A stretch of 9,702 nt of DNA from DASUFP01 sp036274495 (lineage in GTDB: Bacteria > Bacteroidota > Bacteroidia > AKYH767-A > OLB10), in the NCBI GenBank assembly GCA_036274495.1, contig DASUFP010000112.1, forward strand, positions 1 to 9,702, read 5' to 3'. The translations under genes were made by a program, and so were the position numbers. Shown piece after piece: positions 1 to 7,358 of this stretch; within the stretch, counting starts at the first letter, position 1, and each line of letters starts with the position of its first letter. Under the pieces are notes generated by a model. The model worked only from the letters and a program-made list of their open reading frames with translations. It made no database searches and was not told the origin of the DNA.

Positions 1-135
1 ATTTTACCTGAAGTTTATACCAGAATAGAAAAAGTGGACGGCGATTTCCTTAAACTTAACAAAGGCAAAGAACTCGAATGGTACGATCTCAATCAAATGA
101 ATTTTATCTGGCAGGAGACAACAAAGGAAAAATGA
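1..135 (+). CDS. C-terminal 44 codons of an unidentified protein (5' end outside window)
   Basis: Frame 1 is open from the first base to a TGA at 133-135. It encodes 44 residues beginning ILPEVYTRIEKV and ending WQETTKEK. The fragment is rich in Lys, Glu and aromatic residues, like the soluble or periplasmic tail of an ordinary protein. I do not recognise the family. The reading is supported by its 4-bp ATGA overlap with the next gene's start at 132, a usual sign of translational coupling in an operon, and by the lack of a better frame here. No function can be assigned from this much sequence. Confidence 0.6.
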   Translation: MLPEVYTRIEKVDGDFLKLNKGKELEWYDLNQMNFIWQETTKEK

Positions 136-1538
136 ATTCCACTTACACAAAAATAGAAAAGCGCCATGCAGAGGCATTCGCTGATATATGCGGAAATGCT
201 AATGTGCTGGTTGCCGGTGCCATCCCGGATCATTATGGCAGGGATTATACGGAAGATTTAAAGTTTGATCCTGAAGTTGTAGTAAAACCGGGGTCTACAG
301 AGGAGGTTTCACGAATTTTAGCCTTTTGTAATAAAGAAAATATACCGGTTACTCCGCGGGGTGCCGGCACCGGTTTAAGTGGTGGCGCACTTCCGGTTTA
401 CGGCGGGGTAGTGCTCTCAACCGAAAGACTCAACAAAATAATTGACATTGATACTGCAAATCTGCAGGCTACCGTACAACCGGGAGTCATAAACCAGGTT
501 TTCAGGGACGCCGTTGAAGCACAGGGACTCTTCTATCCTCCCGATCCGGCAAGCCGCGGCTCCTGTTTTTTAGGAGGAAACCTTGCCGAATGTGCAGGAG
601 GTCCAAAGGCGGTTAAATACGGAGTCACCAGAGATTATGTACTGAACACCGAAATAGTGCTACCCTCAGGTGAAATAATGATGACGGGTGCCAATGTTTT
701 AAAAAACTCAACCGGGTATAATCTTACACAATTACTCATAGGAAGTGAGGGCACACTTGGAGTCATAACAAAAATCATTTTCCGGCTATTGCCTAAACCA
801 AAGCACGATTTATTGCTGCTTGTTCCCTTTGCTTCATCAGAAGCTGCTTGTGCCGCAGTCTCCGCAGTATTCAGATCGGGTATTATTCCTTCGGCAATGG
901 AATTTATGGAAAGGGATGCACTTGATTACGCCATGCAATTTGTTGAAACAACATTGCAGGTTGCTGATAATGTAGCTGCACATCTGATTATTGAAGTGGA
1001 CGGAAATGATCAGGATGCTTTGTTTCGCGATTGCGAGAAAATTACCGAAGTGGTAACCGAATTCGGGTGTCTCGATGTGCTTTTTGCCGATTCAGCTGCT
1101 CAAAAAGCAGAATTATGGAAGCTAAGAAGAGCCGTCGGCGAAGCAGTTAAAGCGCATTCAATCTATAAGGAAGAAGACACAGTGGTGCCCAGGGCAGCTT
1201 TACCAGAGCTGTTGAAAGGTGTGAAAGAAACAGGCCGTAAATATGGATTCAGGACTGTTTGTTACGGTCATGCAGGCGATGGTAATTTACATGTCAATAT
1301 TTTACGTGATGAGATGAGTGAAACGGACTGGAACACGCATGTACCGGAAGGTATCAGAGAAATATTTAAATTATGTGTTCAGCTTGGCGGAACGCTATCC
1401 GGTGAACACGGCATAGGGTATGTTCAAAAGAATTATATGGACATTCCGTTTGGCCCTGCCGCCATTGCGTTACAAAAAGGCATCAAAAAGGTATTTGATC
1501 CGAATAATATTTTGAATCCTTCAAAAATGTTTCCCTGA
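132..1538 (+). CDS. FAD-binding oxidase, GlcD / D-2-hydroxyacid dehydrogenase type
   Basis: This predicted 468-residue flavoprotein belongs to the VAO/PCMH fold family that includes glycolate oxidase subunit GlcD, D-lactate dehydrogenase and D-2-hydroxyglutarate dehydrogenase. These enzymes oxidise a 2-hydroxyacid to a 2-oxoacid and pass electrons to a quinone or another acceptor. The N-terminal half carries the FAD-binding domain: PRGAGTGLSGG at 75-85, GGNLAECAGG at 148-157 and GSEGTLGV at 204-211. The C-terminal half has the family's substrate/metal region HAGDGNLH at 380-387, SGEHGIG at 423-429 and the closing FDPNNILNPSK. I chose the ATG at 132 over an in-frame ATG at 78: it overlaps the upstream stop as ATGA, and the 18 extra residues have no family counterpart. 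No GlcE- or iron-sulfur GlcF-like gene is adjacent, and no Fe-S cysteine cluster lies in the chain, so it looks like the single-subunit type. The exact substrate cannot be told. Confidence 0.9.
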   Translation: MNSTYTKIEKRHAEAFADICGNANVLVAGAIPDHYGRDYTEDLKFDPEVVVKPGSTEEVSRILAFCNKENIPVTPRGAGTGLSGGALPVYGGVVLSTERLNKIIDIDTANLQATVQPGVINQVFRDAVEAQGLFYPPDPASRGSCFLGGNLAECAGGPKAVKYGVTRDYVLNTEIVLPSGEIMMTGANVLKNSTGYNLTQLLIGSEGTLGVITKIIFRLLPKPKHDLLLLVPFASSEAACAAVSAVFRSGIIPSAMEFMERDALDYAMQFVETTLQVADNVAAHLIIEVDGNDQDALFRDCEKITEVVTEFGCLDVLFADSAAQKAELWKLRRAVGEAVKAHSIYKEEDTVVPRAALPELLKGVKETGRKYGFRTVCYGHAGDGNLHVNILRDEMSETDWNTHVPEGIREIFKLCVQLGGTLSGEHGIGYVQKNYMDIPFGPAAIALQKGIKKVFDPNNILNPSKMFP

Positions 1539-1571
1539 AAACATTTTTTGCCATTTTACGTTAACACATTG

Positions 1572-3023
1572 ATGAACGGTAAGTTGAGATGTGTTTTTTA
1601 TGTCTTTTCGGGGTTATTTCTTACATCCCTTACCACTGCTGTACACGGGCAGGAAATGCTGGGAATCAGCAACTCCAATTTTGCCGGAAACATGGGCATG
1701 TCCCTTAACCCATCCCTTTTTGTCGGATCGCCTTACCTGAATGAACTTAATTATTTATCGGGCGATTTTTTTGCCGATAATGACTTTGCCTATGTAAAGC
1801 GGCGCACACGCCTCTTCAGCAAAAGCCTTAACGGAGAACAGATTCCTGAAGAACAGTTCGGTGATTACTATACAACACCTCCCAAAAATATGTACGGTTC
1901 GGTGAACCTGCGCGGGCCATCCATGATTGTAAATAAGGATAACTATTCCTGGGGGTTTCATACTGCGCTCCGAAGTGCCGTAAGTGCCACCGATGTTCCC
2001 CTGCATGTTGCTAAATTCATTAAAGACGGCCTGGATTATGATCCACAACATGGAATAAATTACACATCTACTCCCTTCAGGGCTGCCTCCGCTGTTTGGG
2101 CCGAATTGGGTGGCACCTATGGCAAAAAAATTTATGAGAAGCGTGATAAAGAGTATCTGGCAGCTGCCGTAACAGTAAAATTACTTGCGGGCTTTGACGG
2201 TTTCTATGCTTCTTTCAGCGACTTCGATTATATTATTCCGTCTTCTGATGTGATGCAGGTAAATTCGGTGACAGGTGAATACGGCCATGCATTGTCTGAT
2301 GGCCGAGATGGTGCGGCATCCAAGCCCTTTAAAATAAGAGGGTGGGGAGGTGGTTTGGACCTTGGACTGACCTATTACAGGAAAAAAGTTCATGGCGCAT
2401 CCGATTGTAACAAGACTGCAGAAAAACTAAAAAAGTATAATTACAGGGCCGGCCTCTCGTTGATTGACATTGGCATGATTCGCTTTACCCGACAAACAGG
2501 AGTTTATTCCTTTAACAACAACTCTGCCTACTGGACCGGTCTGGATTCAGCTGTTTTTAATTCAACCTACGAACTCGACAGCGCCATCAGCATGCAGTTT
2601 TATGGTGACCCTGAAGCTTCCAAGTCCGCTTCAAAAATGAACATTTTTCTGCCAACTGCTCTTAGTTTTCAGTTTGATTACTGTGTTACACATTCTGTAT
2701 ACCTGAATGCAACCGTTGTGCAAGGAGTTCCCTTATCAAAGAAATATGCGATCGTGCGTGCTTCACAAGCGGCTCTTTCAGCAAGGTATGAAACGCGTAA
2801 ATGGGAAGTAGCTTTGCCGCTCACATTTTATGAATACAGTAAACCCCATCTGGGAGTTGCATTGCGCTATTGGATATTTGTGGTCGGGACCGACAGGTTA
2901 GGCTCGTTTACCGGCATATGGGATGCCACCGGCTACGACTTCTTTTTTGGTTTCAAATCCAATTTTTGCGAACCCGCCTCTAAAAGGAGAAAAAAACCGG
3001 ATTGCCCCGCTTACATAAACTGA
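1572..3023 (+). CDS. DUF5723-like secreted / outer-membrane protein
   Basis: This 483-residue protein begins with a signal peptide: MNGKLRC, then a hydrophobic stretch at about 8-23, with likely cleavage near the H-G-Q at 25-27. The mature start, EMLGISNSNFAGNMGMSLNPS, matches the opening of the Bacteroidota DUF5723 family, in which a GISNSNFAG-like segment is followed by NPS. The rest alternates short aromatic beta-strand-like runs with polar turns (WGFHTAL, GLDLGLTYYRKK, LSFQFDY, GVALRYWIFVVG, GYDFFFGFKSNF), suggesting an outer-membrane barrel. The family has no firm biochemical role. The tail after 465 is basic and carries two Cys (466, 478). The ATG at 1572 is preferred over an in-frame TTG at 1548 because it places the signal peptide at the N-terminus. 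It follows the FAD oxidase by 33 bp and may be co-transcribed. It converges on the minus-strand operon with 2 bp between stops. Confidence 0.75.
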   Translation: MNGKLRCVFYVFSGLFLTSLTTAVHGQEMLGISNSNFAGNMGMSLNPSLFVGSPYLNELNYLSGDFFADNDFAYVKRRTRLFSKSLNGEQIPEEQFGDYYTTPPKNMYGSVNLRGPSMIVNKDNYSWGFHTALRSAVSATDVPLHVAKFIKDGLDYDPQHGINYTSTPFRAASAVWAELGGTYGKKIYEKRDKEYLAAAVTVKLLAGFDGFYASFSDFDYIIPSSDVMQVNSVTGEYGHALSDGRDGAASKPFKIRGWGGGLDLGLTYYRKKVHGASDCNKTAEKLKKYNYRAGLSLIDIGMIRFTRQTGVYSFNNNSAYWTGLDSAVFNSTYELDSAISMQFYGDPEASKSASKMNIFLPTALSFQFDYCVTHSVYLNATVVQGVPLSKKYAIVRASQAALSARYETRKWEVALPLTFYEYSKPHLGVALRYWIFVVGTDRLGSFTGIWDATGYDFFFGFKSNFCEPASKRRKKPDCPAYIN

Positions 3024-3037
3024 TTTCAGCGCAATCC
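2999..3037. repeat. Imperfectly spaced inverted repeat spanning two convergent stop codons
   Basis: GGATTGC at 2999-3005 is complementary to GCAATCC at 3031-3037, with a 25-nt loop that contains both convergent stop codons. A folded transcript from either strand could form a 7-bp stem. The stem is short, the loop is long and there is no T-tract on either side, so a role as a bidirectional terminator is only a possibility. Confidence 0.2.
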
Positions 3038-3913
3038 CTGTGCTACCTTCAGTTCCTTAGTGTTACCTGAGTAATCGTAAAATCCTGCACCTGATTTTTT
3101 GCCCAGATTTCCGGAAGTAACCATGTTAACCAGCAATGGGCACGGAGCATATTTAGGGTTGCCGAATCCGTCGTGCATTACCCGTAAAATGGAAAGACAA
3201 ACATCCAGACCAATAAAATCAGCCAGCTGCAACGGTCCCATTGGATGTGCCATACCCAGTTTCATAACGGTATCTATTTCCATAACGCCAGCTACTCCCT
3301 CATACAGCGAATAAATAGCCTCGTTTATCATAGGCATCAAAATGCGGTTGGCAATAAATCCGGGATAATCATTTACCTCAGTAGGAGTTTTACCCAGTTT
3401 TGCCGATAAATCCAGTACTGTTTGAGTGACACTATCGGATGTACTGTAGCCCCTGATTACTTCTACCAGCTTCATCACCGGTACGGGGTTCATGAAATGC
3501 ATTCCTATGACTTTGTCGGGACGCCTTGTAACCGAACCTATTTTAGTTATCGATATGGATGAGGTGTTGCTGGCCAGAATTGTTTTTTCAGGGCAAAGAG
3601 AGTCCAGGTCCTTGAAAATACTCAGCTTGATTTCAATATTTTCTGTTGCGGCTTCAACAACTAAATCAGCATCTGCAACACCCTCCTTTAACGTTGTGTA
3701 AGTGGTAATTCTTACTATTGCAGTTGCTTTGTCAGCTTCGCTCAGTGTGCCTTTGGCAACCTGCCGGTCCATATTGGTACCTATTGTTTGCATCGCCTTT
3801 TCGAGTGCAGACTGGTTAACATCTACCAGCGAAACACTATATCCCGATTGAGCAAATATGTGGGCAATTCCATTTCCCATGGTGCCCGATCCGATAACTG
3901 TAATGTTTTTCAT
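3026..3913 (-). CDS. hbd: 3-hydroxybutyryl-CoA / 3-hydroxyacyl-CoA dehydrogenase
   Basis: This 295-residue cytosolic enzyme is the usual length for a stand-alone Hbd/PaaH-type dehydrogenase. It interconverts (S)-3-hydroxyacyl-CoA and 3-oxoacyl-CoA using NAD(P). The Rossmann fold has GSGTMG at 8-13, and Asp31 at the end of the second strand suggests NAD preference. SNTSS is at 115-119. The catalytic His-Glu pair sits in HFMNPVPVMKLVEVI (His139, Glu151). The C-terminal domain has DYPGFIANRI at 182-191 and the closing GKKSGAGFYDY at 271-281. It is the last gene of the minus-strand block, 14 bp after the glycosylphosphotransferase stop, so it is probably read from the same transcript. No thiolase, crotonase or acyl-CoA dehydrogenase lies beside it. 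The pathway (beta-oxidation, butyrate-type metabolism or phenylacetate breakdown) is therefore open. Confidence 0.93.
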   Translation of the reverse strand: MKNITVIGSGTMGNGIAHIFAQSGYSVSLVDVNQSALEKAMQTIGTNMDRQVAKGTLSEADKATAIVRITTYTTLKEGVADADLVVEAATENIEIKLSIFKDLDSLCPEKTILASNTSSISITKIGSVTRRPDKVIGMHFMNPVPVMKLVEVIRGYSTSDSVTQTVLDLSAKLGKTPTEVNDYPGFIANRILMPMINEAIYSLYEGVAGVMEIDTVMKLGMAHPMGPLQLADFIGLDVCLSILRVMHDGFGNPKYAPCPLLVNMVTSGNLGKKSGAGFYDYSGNTKELKVAQGLR

Positions 3914-3927
3914 AGTATAGCAACAGG

Positions 3928-5343
3928 TTATTTTCCGCTTCCCTGTAAAACGGTTTTAAGAGTATAAAAGAGTATTTTGAAATCAAGAGCCAGAGACATA
4001 TTTTCAATATAAATCACATCATATTTCAGCCTTTCCACCATCTGATCTACATTTTCGGCATACCCGAATTTTACCTGTCCCCATGAAGTTATCCCCGGCC
4101 GGACTTTGTGAAGATGTCTGTAATGCGGTGCTATTGGCATAATCTGATCAATAAAATATTGCCTTTCGGGCCGCGGGCCGACAAGTGACATATCGCCCAG
4201 TAACACATTGTAAAACTGCGGAATTTCATCCAGCCGAATCTGACGCATGAACTTACCGAAGGGAGTAACACGCGAATCATTATCGCTGGACAACATGGGG
4301 GTACCACTTTCGGCACCGACAAACATCGAACGGAATTTATAAATGTTAAACGGTAAACCGTGTCGTCCGATACGCTCCTGAATAAAGAATACAGGCCCCT
4401 TTGAAGAGGTCACAATGATGAGTGATACGATCAAAAATACTGGAGAAAGAAGAATCAGAAAGACCAGCGAAACAGCGATATCAATGGTGCGTTTAAATGC
4501 CTGCTGCCATACCGGCATCAAACTCGGAGATATTTCAATAAGCGGAGCACCGAAAATGCCATTCATTTTAACCGATCCCGAAAGGATATCATACATATCG
4601 GGAATAATTTTCACCAGTACATTCACATCTTCCAAAATGTTGATGATTTTGCCGATGCTCTCATGTTCCGAAGATTCAATTGCAATAATCACCTCTTCGA
4701 TTCGGTATTCCTCAATCACTTTTTTCAGATCGTTCATTGAACCCAGATGGGGGAGTATGCCTTTCAGCAGGTGACCGTTGTTCTGGTCAACATGAATAAA
4801 GCCAATGAACCTGTTACCCTGACTGGGAAAAGAGTTGTTTAATTCGTTGAATAAACTAAGTGCTTTTTGGTTACTGCCTATCAGTAAGGTGTTAAAGCCG
4901 ATCTGTTTCGATTTAATTTTTCGGCCGGTATAGGTTGTGAGCACAAACCTTACAATAGCGGTAATGGTAAACTGTAAACCAAAAAGCGCCAGCAAGGTGC
5001 TGTAATAACTTTTGTAGGATACAATGGTATCGTCGAGGAGGAGTGTGAAAAAGATAACCAGCACACCAATGGCCGACAGATAAAAGGTTTGTCCTAATTC
5101 CCTCAGACGCGATTTTCGGTATATATCGCTATAAGCTCCGGTAAAAGCGTAAAGCAAAACCCAGGCTGCCGGAATCACCAAAATACCCAGCCAGAATTTA
5201 TCATCGGTACTGTAACTGGGTGTGTAGCCGAATTTAGCAGTCTCAATGTAGGCTTTACGGTAATAAAAAAACAACCCCCATGCCGCAGAAGCAGCCAGGA
5301 AGTCGGCCAGAATATATTTTACCGCATGTATTCTTTTGTTCAT
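3928..5343 (-). CDS. Polyprenyl glycosylphosphotransferase (WcaJ/exopolysaccharide priming type)
   Basis: This 471-residue inner-membrane enzyme transfers a sugar-1-phosphate from a nucleotide sugar to undecaprenyl phosphate, the first step of exopolysaccharide, capsule or O-antigen unit assembly. The N-terminus has about four membrane helices (about 7-27, 51-70, 85-104, 114-135). A Rossmann-like CoA-binding-type middle domain follows (about 148-275, NTLLIGSNQKAL onward). The bacterial sugar transferase domain starts at FKRTIDIA (283). It includes the re-entrant membrane helix with a Ser-Pro break (300-301), QER at 322-324, KFRSM at 336-340, the catalytic Asp-Glu pair in RLDEIPQ (372-373) and GPRPE at 389-393. 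All core motifs are intact. Its ATG overlaps the upstream lipoprotein stop by 4 bp (ATGA on the minus strand), pointing to translational coupling. The sugar transferred cannot be read from the sequence. No glycosyltransferase, flippase or polymerase gene is visible nearby. Confidence 0.93.
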   Translation of the reverse strand: MNKRIHAVKYILADFLAASAAWGLFFYYRKAYIETAKFGYTPSYSTDDKFWLGILVIPAAWVLLYAFTGAYSDIYRKSRLRELGQTFYLSAIGVLVIFFTLLLDDTIVSYKSYYSTLLALFGLQFTITAIVRFVLTTYTGRKIKSKQIGFNTLLIGSNQKALSLFNELNNSFPSQGNRFIGFIHVDQNNGHLLKGILPHLGSMNDLKKVIEEYRIEEVIIAIESSEHESIGKIINILEDVNVLVKIIPDMYDILSGSVKMNGIFGAPLIEISPSLMPVWQQAFKRTIDIAVSLVFLILLSPVFLIVSLIIVTSSKGPVFFIQERIGRHGLPFNIYKFRSMFVGAESGTPMLSSDNDSRVTPFGKFMRQIRLDEIPQFYNVLLGDMSLVGPRPERQYFIDQIMPIAPHYRHLHKVRPGITSWGQVKFGYAENVDQMVERLKYDVIYIENMSLALDFKILFYTLKTVLQGSGK

Positions 5344-6227
5344 TGATTGTTGACGACCTTGATGTTGTCAAGATAAAAGACCGGCAGGGCAACGCCGGGA
5401 TCTTTAAGGGCTCCGAAGTAAATTTTAAACCCTGTAGCGGTCTGGGCATACGGAGTAACAATGTAGCCTAACTCGATGTAAATTTTGTTCCAGGTGGATG
5501 TGGCGTTTAAATTTATAACCGGAATCTGTTCGACAGACGGACCCGGCAGGTTCACAAATAATCCTACCTGCATGGTCTGGTTGATCTTGTAGTTCAACTC
5601 AAGATATACGGGCTTTCCGGATCCGGGCAACAGGTAATCAGTGGTTGAGGATACCTCAAACTTGGTGTGGTTGGCATCCAGGTAAACAACTCCGCTCGAT
5701 GTTCCTTCAAATATATCAGGACTTCCGGATGGAAGCTGGTACATAATAGTATCAGAGGAGCCGGTTTTCACCAGACTGAACCCCGAGCCTTCAAAGTCTT
5801 CACAAAAACTGCATTCGGTATAGTCAAAATACCGGGTTGTGGGTGCAATCGTTACCGTTCCGTTCTCAGTTAGGGTTACCGAATGCTGGCTGGCCTTGTA
5901 AAAAGGATAGGGTGAATGAGTCGCCGCAATACCGTTTAACAAAATACCGGGTGCGAGAATAACATCCGCTTCGCCTGATTTGAGCACCGGAAACCGGGCA
6001 GGTAACTCATACGTACCTTGAAATTCACCATCAACATATACCCAGATGTCTTTGATTTTTGAAGAGGGAGAGGGGCCCATGACGGCTGCAGTGGGAGAAG
6101 GGTCAAATGGGAAAGTATCTACCTGGATATAGGAGGGAGCCGGTTCATCGGGATTGATAAAATCACAACTGGCCAGCAGTACTGTCAGGGAACATGCCGC
6201 CAAAACGGCTTTAAAATTTCTGATCAT
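5340..6227 (-). CDS. Uncharacterised lipoprotein with predicted beta-sandwich domains
   Basis: This 295-residue protein has a lipoprotein signal: MIRNFKAVLAACSLTVLLASC, with the lipobox LASC at 18-21 and Cys21 as the lipidated residue. The next residues (DFINPDEPAPS) form an acidic, Pro-rich linker. The remainder looks all-beta. A first segment (about 57-130) has IKDIWVYVDGEFQGTYELP, recalling small surface beta-sandwiches. A CxxC pair (Cys139, Cys142) follows. The C-terminal region (about 170-291) ends in WNKIYIEL, then FKIYFG and PVFYLDNIKVV, a strand pattern common in jelly-roll carbohydrate-binding modules. These are pattern impressions; I do not recognise a named family. It lies 18 bp after the Gfo/Idh gene and overlaps the glycosylphosphotransferase start by 4 bp. 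A role in surface-glycan binding, assembly or display is a reasonable inference but unproven. Confidence 0.85.
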   Translation of the reverse strand: MIRNFKAVLAACSLTVLLASCDFINPDEPAPSYIQVDTFPFDPSPTAAVMGPSPSSKIKDIWVYVDGEFQGTYELPARFPVLKSGEADVILAPGILLNGIAATHSPYPFYKASQHSVTLTENGTVTIAPTTRYFDYTECSFCEDFEGSGFSLVKTGSSDTIMYQLPSGSPDIFEGTSSGVVYLDANHTKFEVSSTTDYLLPGSGKPVYLELNYKINQTMQVGLFVNLPGPSVEQIPVINLNATSTWNKIYIELGYIVTPYAQTATGFKIYFGALKDPGVALPVFYLDNIKVVNNQ

Positions 6228-6245
6228 CGAAACGGATTGGAATGT

Positions 6246-7232
6246 CTACAGGCTGACTGTTGCAGTAGTGCTTAGTTTATCGGCAATTTTATGAGCTACT
6301 TCCAGAGCCATAAATCCATCACGGATATCAACAATGGGGTCGGTATTGGTTTCAATTGCCTTTGCGAAAGAAATCAGCTCTTCCCTTATGGCATTGGTAT
6401 CGGAGACAGCCGGATTTTCAAAAAATATCTGTTTGGTGCCCTTTCCGGGTCCTAAATCAATGGTTACTGCCAGTGGGTCCGGAGTACCGGTAACATTCCG
6501 AAGCCTGATAACCTCAGCCGACTTTTTCAGGAAATCGACTGAAATGTAAGCATCCCGCTGAAAGAATCGGGATTTCCTCATGTTTTTCATGGAAATCCGG
6601 CTTGCGGTAAGGTTGGCCACGCAACCATTGTCGAATTCAATCCGTGCATTGGCAATATCAGGTGAATCGCTCACAACGGCAACCCCGCTGGTACTGATCT
6701 TCCTCACCGGTGAACGGACCAGGCTCAGCACAACATCTATATCATGAATCATCAGATCCAGAACAACCGAAACATCGGTACCCCTCGGGTTAAACTGAGC
6801 CAGCCGGTGTGTTTCAATAAACATAGGTGTTCCAATGTAAGGCCGTGCGGCAATGAATGCCGGGTTAAACCGTTCCACATGTCCTACCTGAACTTTTATG
6901 TTGGCTTCACCGGCAAGCTGCATCAGTTCTTCGCCTTCGGCAACCGTGTTGGCCAGTGGCTTCTCAATAAACACATGTTTTGAACGTTTTATGGCCGCCG
7001 CCGCACATTCAAAATGGGCAAGGGTGGGTGTCACAATATCGACTACATCAGAGGCATCAATAAGCTCCTCAGGGCTATTAAAAGCATTAATACCAAATTC
7101 GGAAGCTACCTGCTGACGCGTTTCAGGAGATACATCATAGAAGCCGGTAAGGCTCACTTCCTGAATCTCTTTCAACAGCCGTATATGTATTTTGCCAAGA
7201 TGGCCGGCACCAAAAACTCCGAACTTTAACAT
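6246..7232 (-). CDS. Gfo/Idh/MocA family NAD(P)-dependent sugar oxidoreductase
   Basis: This 328-residue cytosolic dehydrogenase has an N-terminal Rossmann domain (GAGHLG at 8-13, with Asp33 after the second strand), the family EKP motif at 90-92 and the catalytic-type His in DLMIHDID at 159-166. VGHVERFNPA (116-125) and the SRISMKNMRKSRFFQ segment (211-225) resemble the subgroup annotated as UDP-N-acetylglucosamine 3-dehydrogenase-like (GnnA-like). A nucleotide-amino-sugar substrate is therefore plausible but not shown; no partner aminotransferase is present. I chose the ATG at 7232 because the Rossmann beta-strand starts immediately after it (MLKFGVFGAG). An in-frame ATG at 7310 would add 26 residues with no family counterpart and would run through the promoter-like inverted repeat. 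It is the first gene of the minus-strand block and is divergent from pcm. Confidence 0.92.
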   Translation of the reverse strand: MLKFGVFGAGHLGKIHIRLLKEIQEVSLTGFYDVSPETRQQVASEFGINAFNSPEELIDASDVVDIVTPTLAHFECAAAAIKRSKHVFIEKPLANTVAEGEELMQLAGEANIKVQVGHVERFNPAFIAARPYIGTPMFIETHRLAQFNPRGTDVSVVLDLMIHDIDVVLSLVRSPVRKISTSGVAVVSDSPDIANARIEFDNGCVANLTASRISMKNMRKSRFFQRDAYISVDFLKKSAEVIRLRNVTGTPDPLAVTIDLGPGKGTKQIFFENPAVSDTNAIREELISFAKAIETNTDPIVDIRDGFMALEVAHKIADKLSTTATVSL

Positions 7233-7247
7233 GGTTGAAAATTTCGG

Positions 7248-7288
7248 CAAATTTAACGATTTTAAGGCATGGGTAATGATTAAATTTG
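7248..7288. promoter_or_regulatory. Divergent promoter region with 9-bp inverted repeat containing -7-like boxes on both strands
   Basis: The 126-bp gap between the Gfo/Idh and pcm start codons holds CAAATTTAA (7248-7256) and its exact reverse complement TTAAATTTG (7280-7288), separated by 23 nt. Each arm contains TAAATTTG, a match to the Bacteroidota -7 consensus TAnnTTTG: on the minus strand at 7255-7248, 15 bp before the Gfo/Idh ATG, and on the plus strand at 7281-7288, 70 bp before the pcm ATG. Neither has a clear TTG -33 element at the usual distance, so promoter strength is uncertain. The symmetry could also be an operator. In such A/T-rich DNA, chance is possible. Nothing else recognisable lies in the gap. 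Confidence 0.35.
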
Positions 7289-7358
7289 TCGCACAAGAGA
7301 CCTTTTTCAAAACATAAATAATTCATAAACAAAAATTTAATCCATTTTTTGACAGACT

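Noticed and set aside
78..131. Upstream in-frame ATG giving the FAD oxidase 18 more residues
   Set aside because: It would overlap the preceding coding frame by 58 bp. The added residues have no family counterpart, and the ATG at 132 overlaps the upstream stop in the usual coupled manner.
1548..1571. TTG start for the DUF5723-like protein
   Set aside because: It would place eight extra residues before a normal signal peptide. The ATG at 1572 gives a proper N-region and hydrophobic core.
4415..4774. 119-codon plus-strand open frame inside the glycosylphosphotransferase gene
   Set aside because: It is antisense to an intact, well-conserved gene. The translation shows no domain or signal and looks like a shadow frame.
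7233..7310. Longer N-terminus for the Gfo/Idh oxidoreductase from an ATG at 7310
   Set aside because: The 26 added residues precede the Rossmann strand that should open the protein, and they would cover the promoter-like inverted repeat.
7344..7351. ATTTTTTG as a pcm -7 box
   Set aside because: It does not match TAnnTTTG and lies only 7 bp before the start codon.
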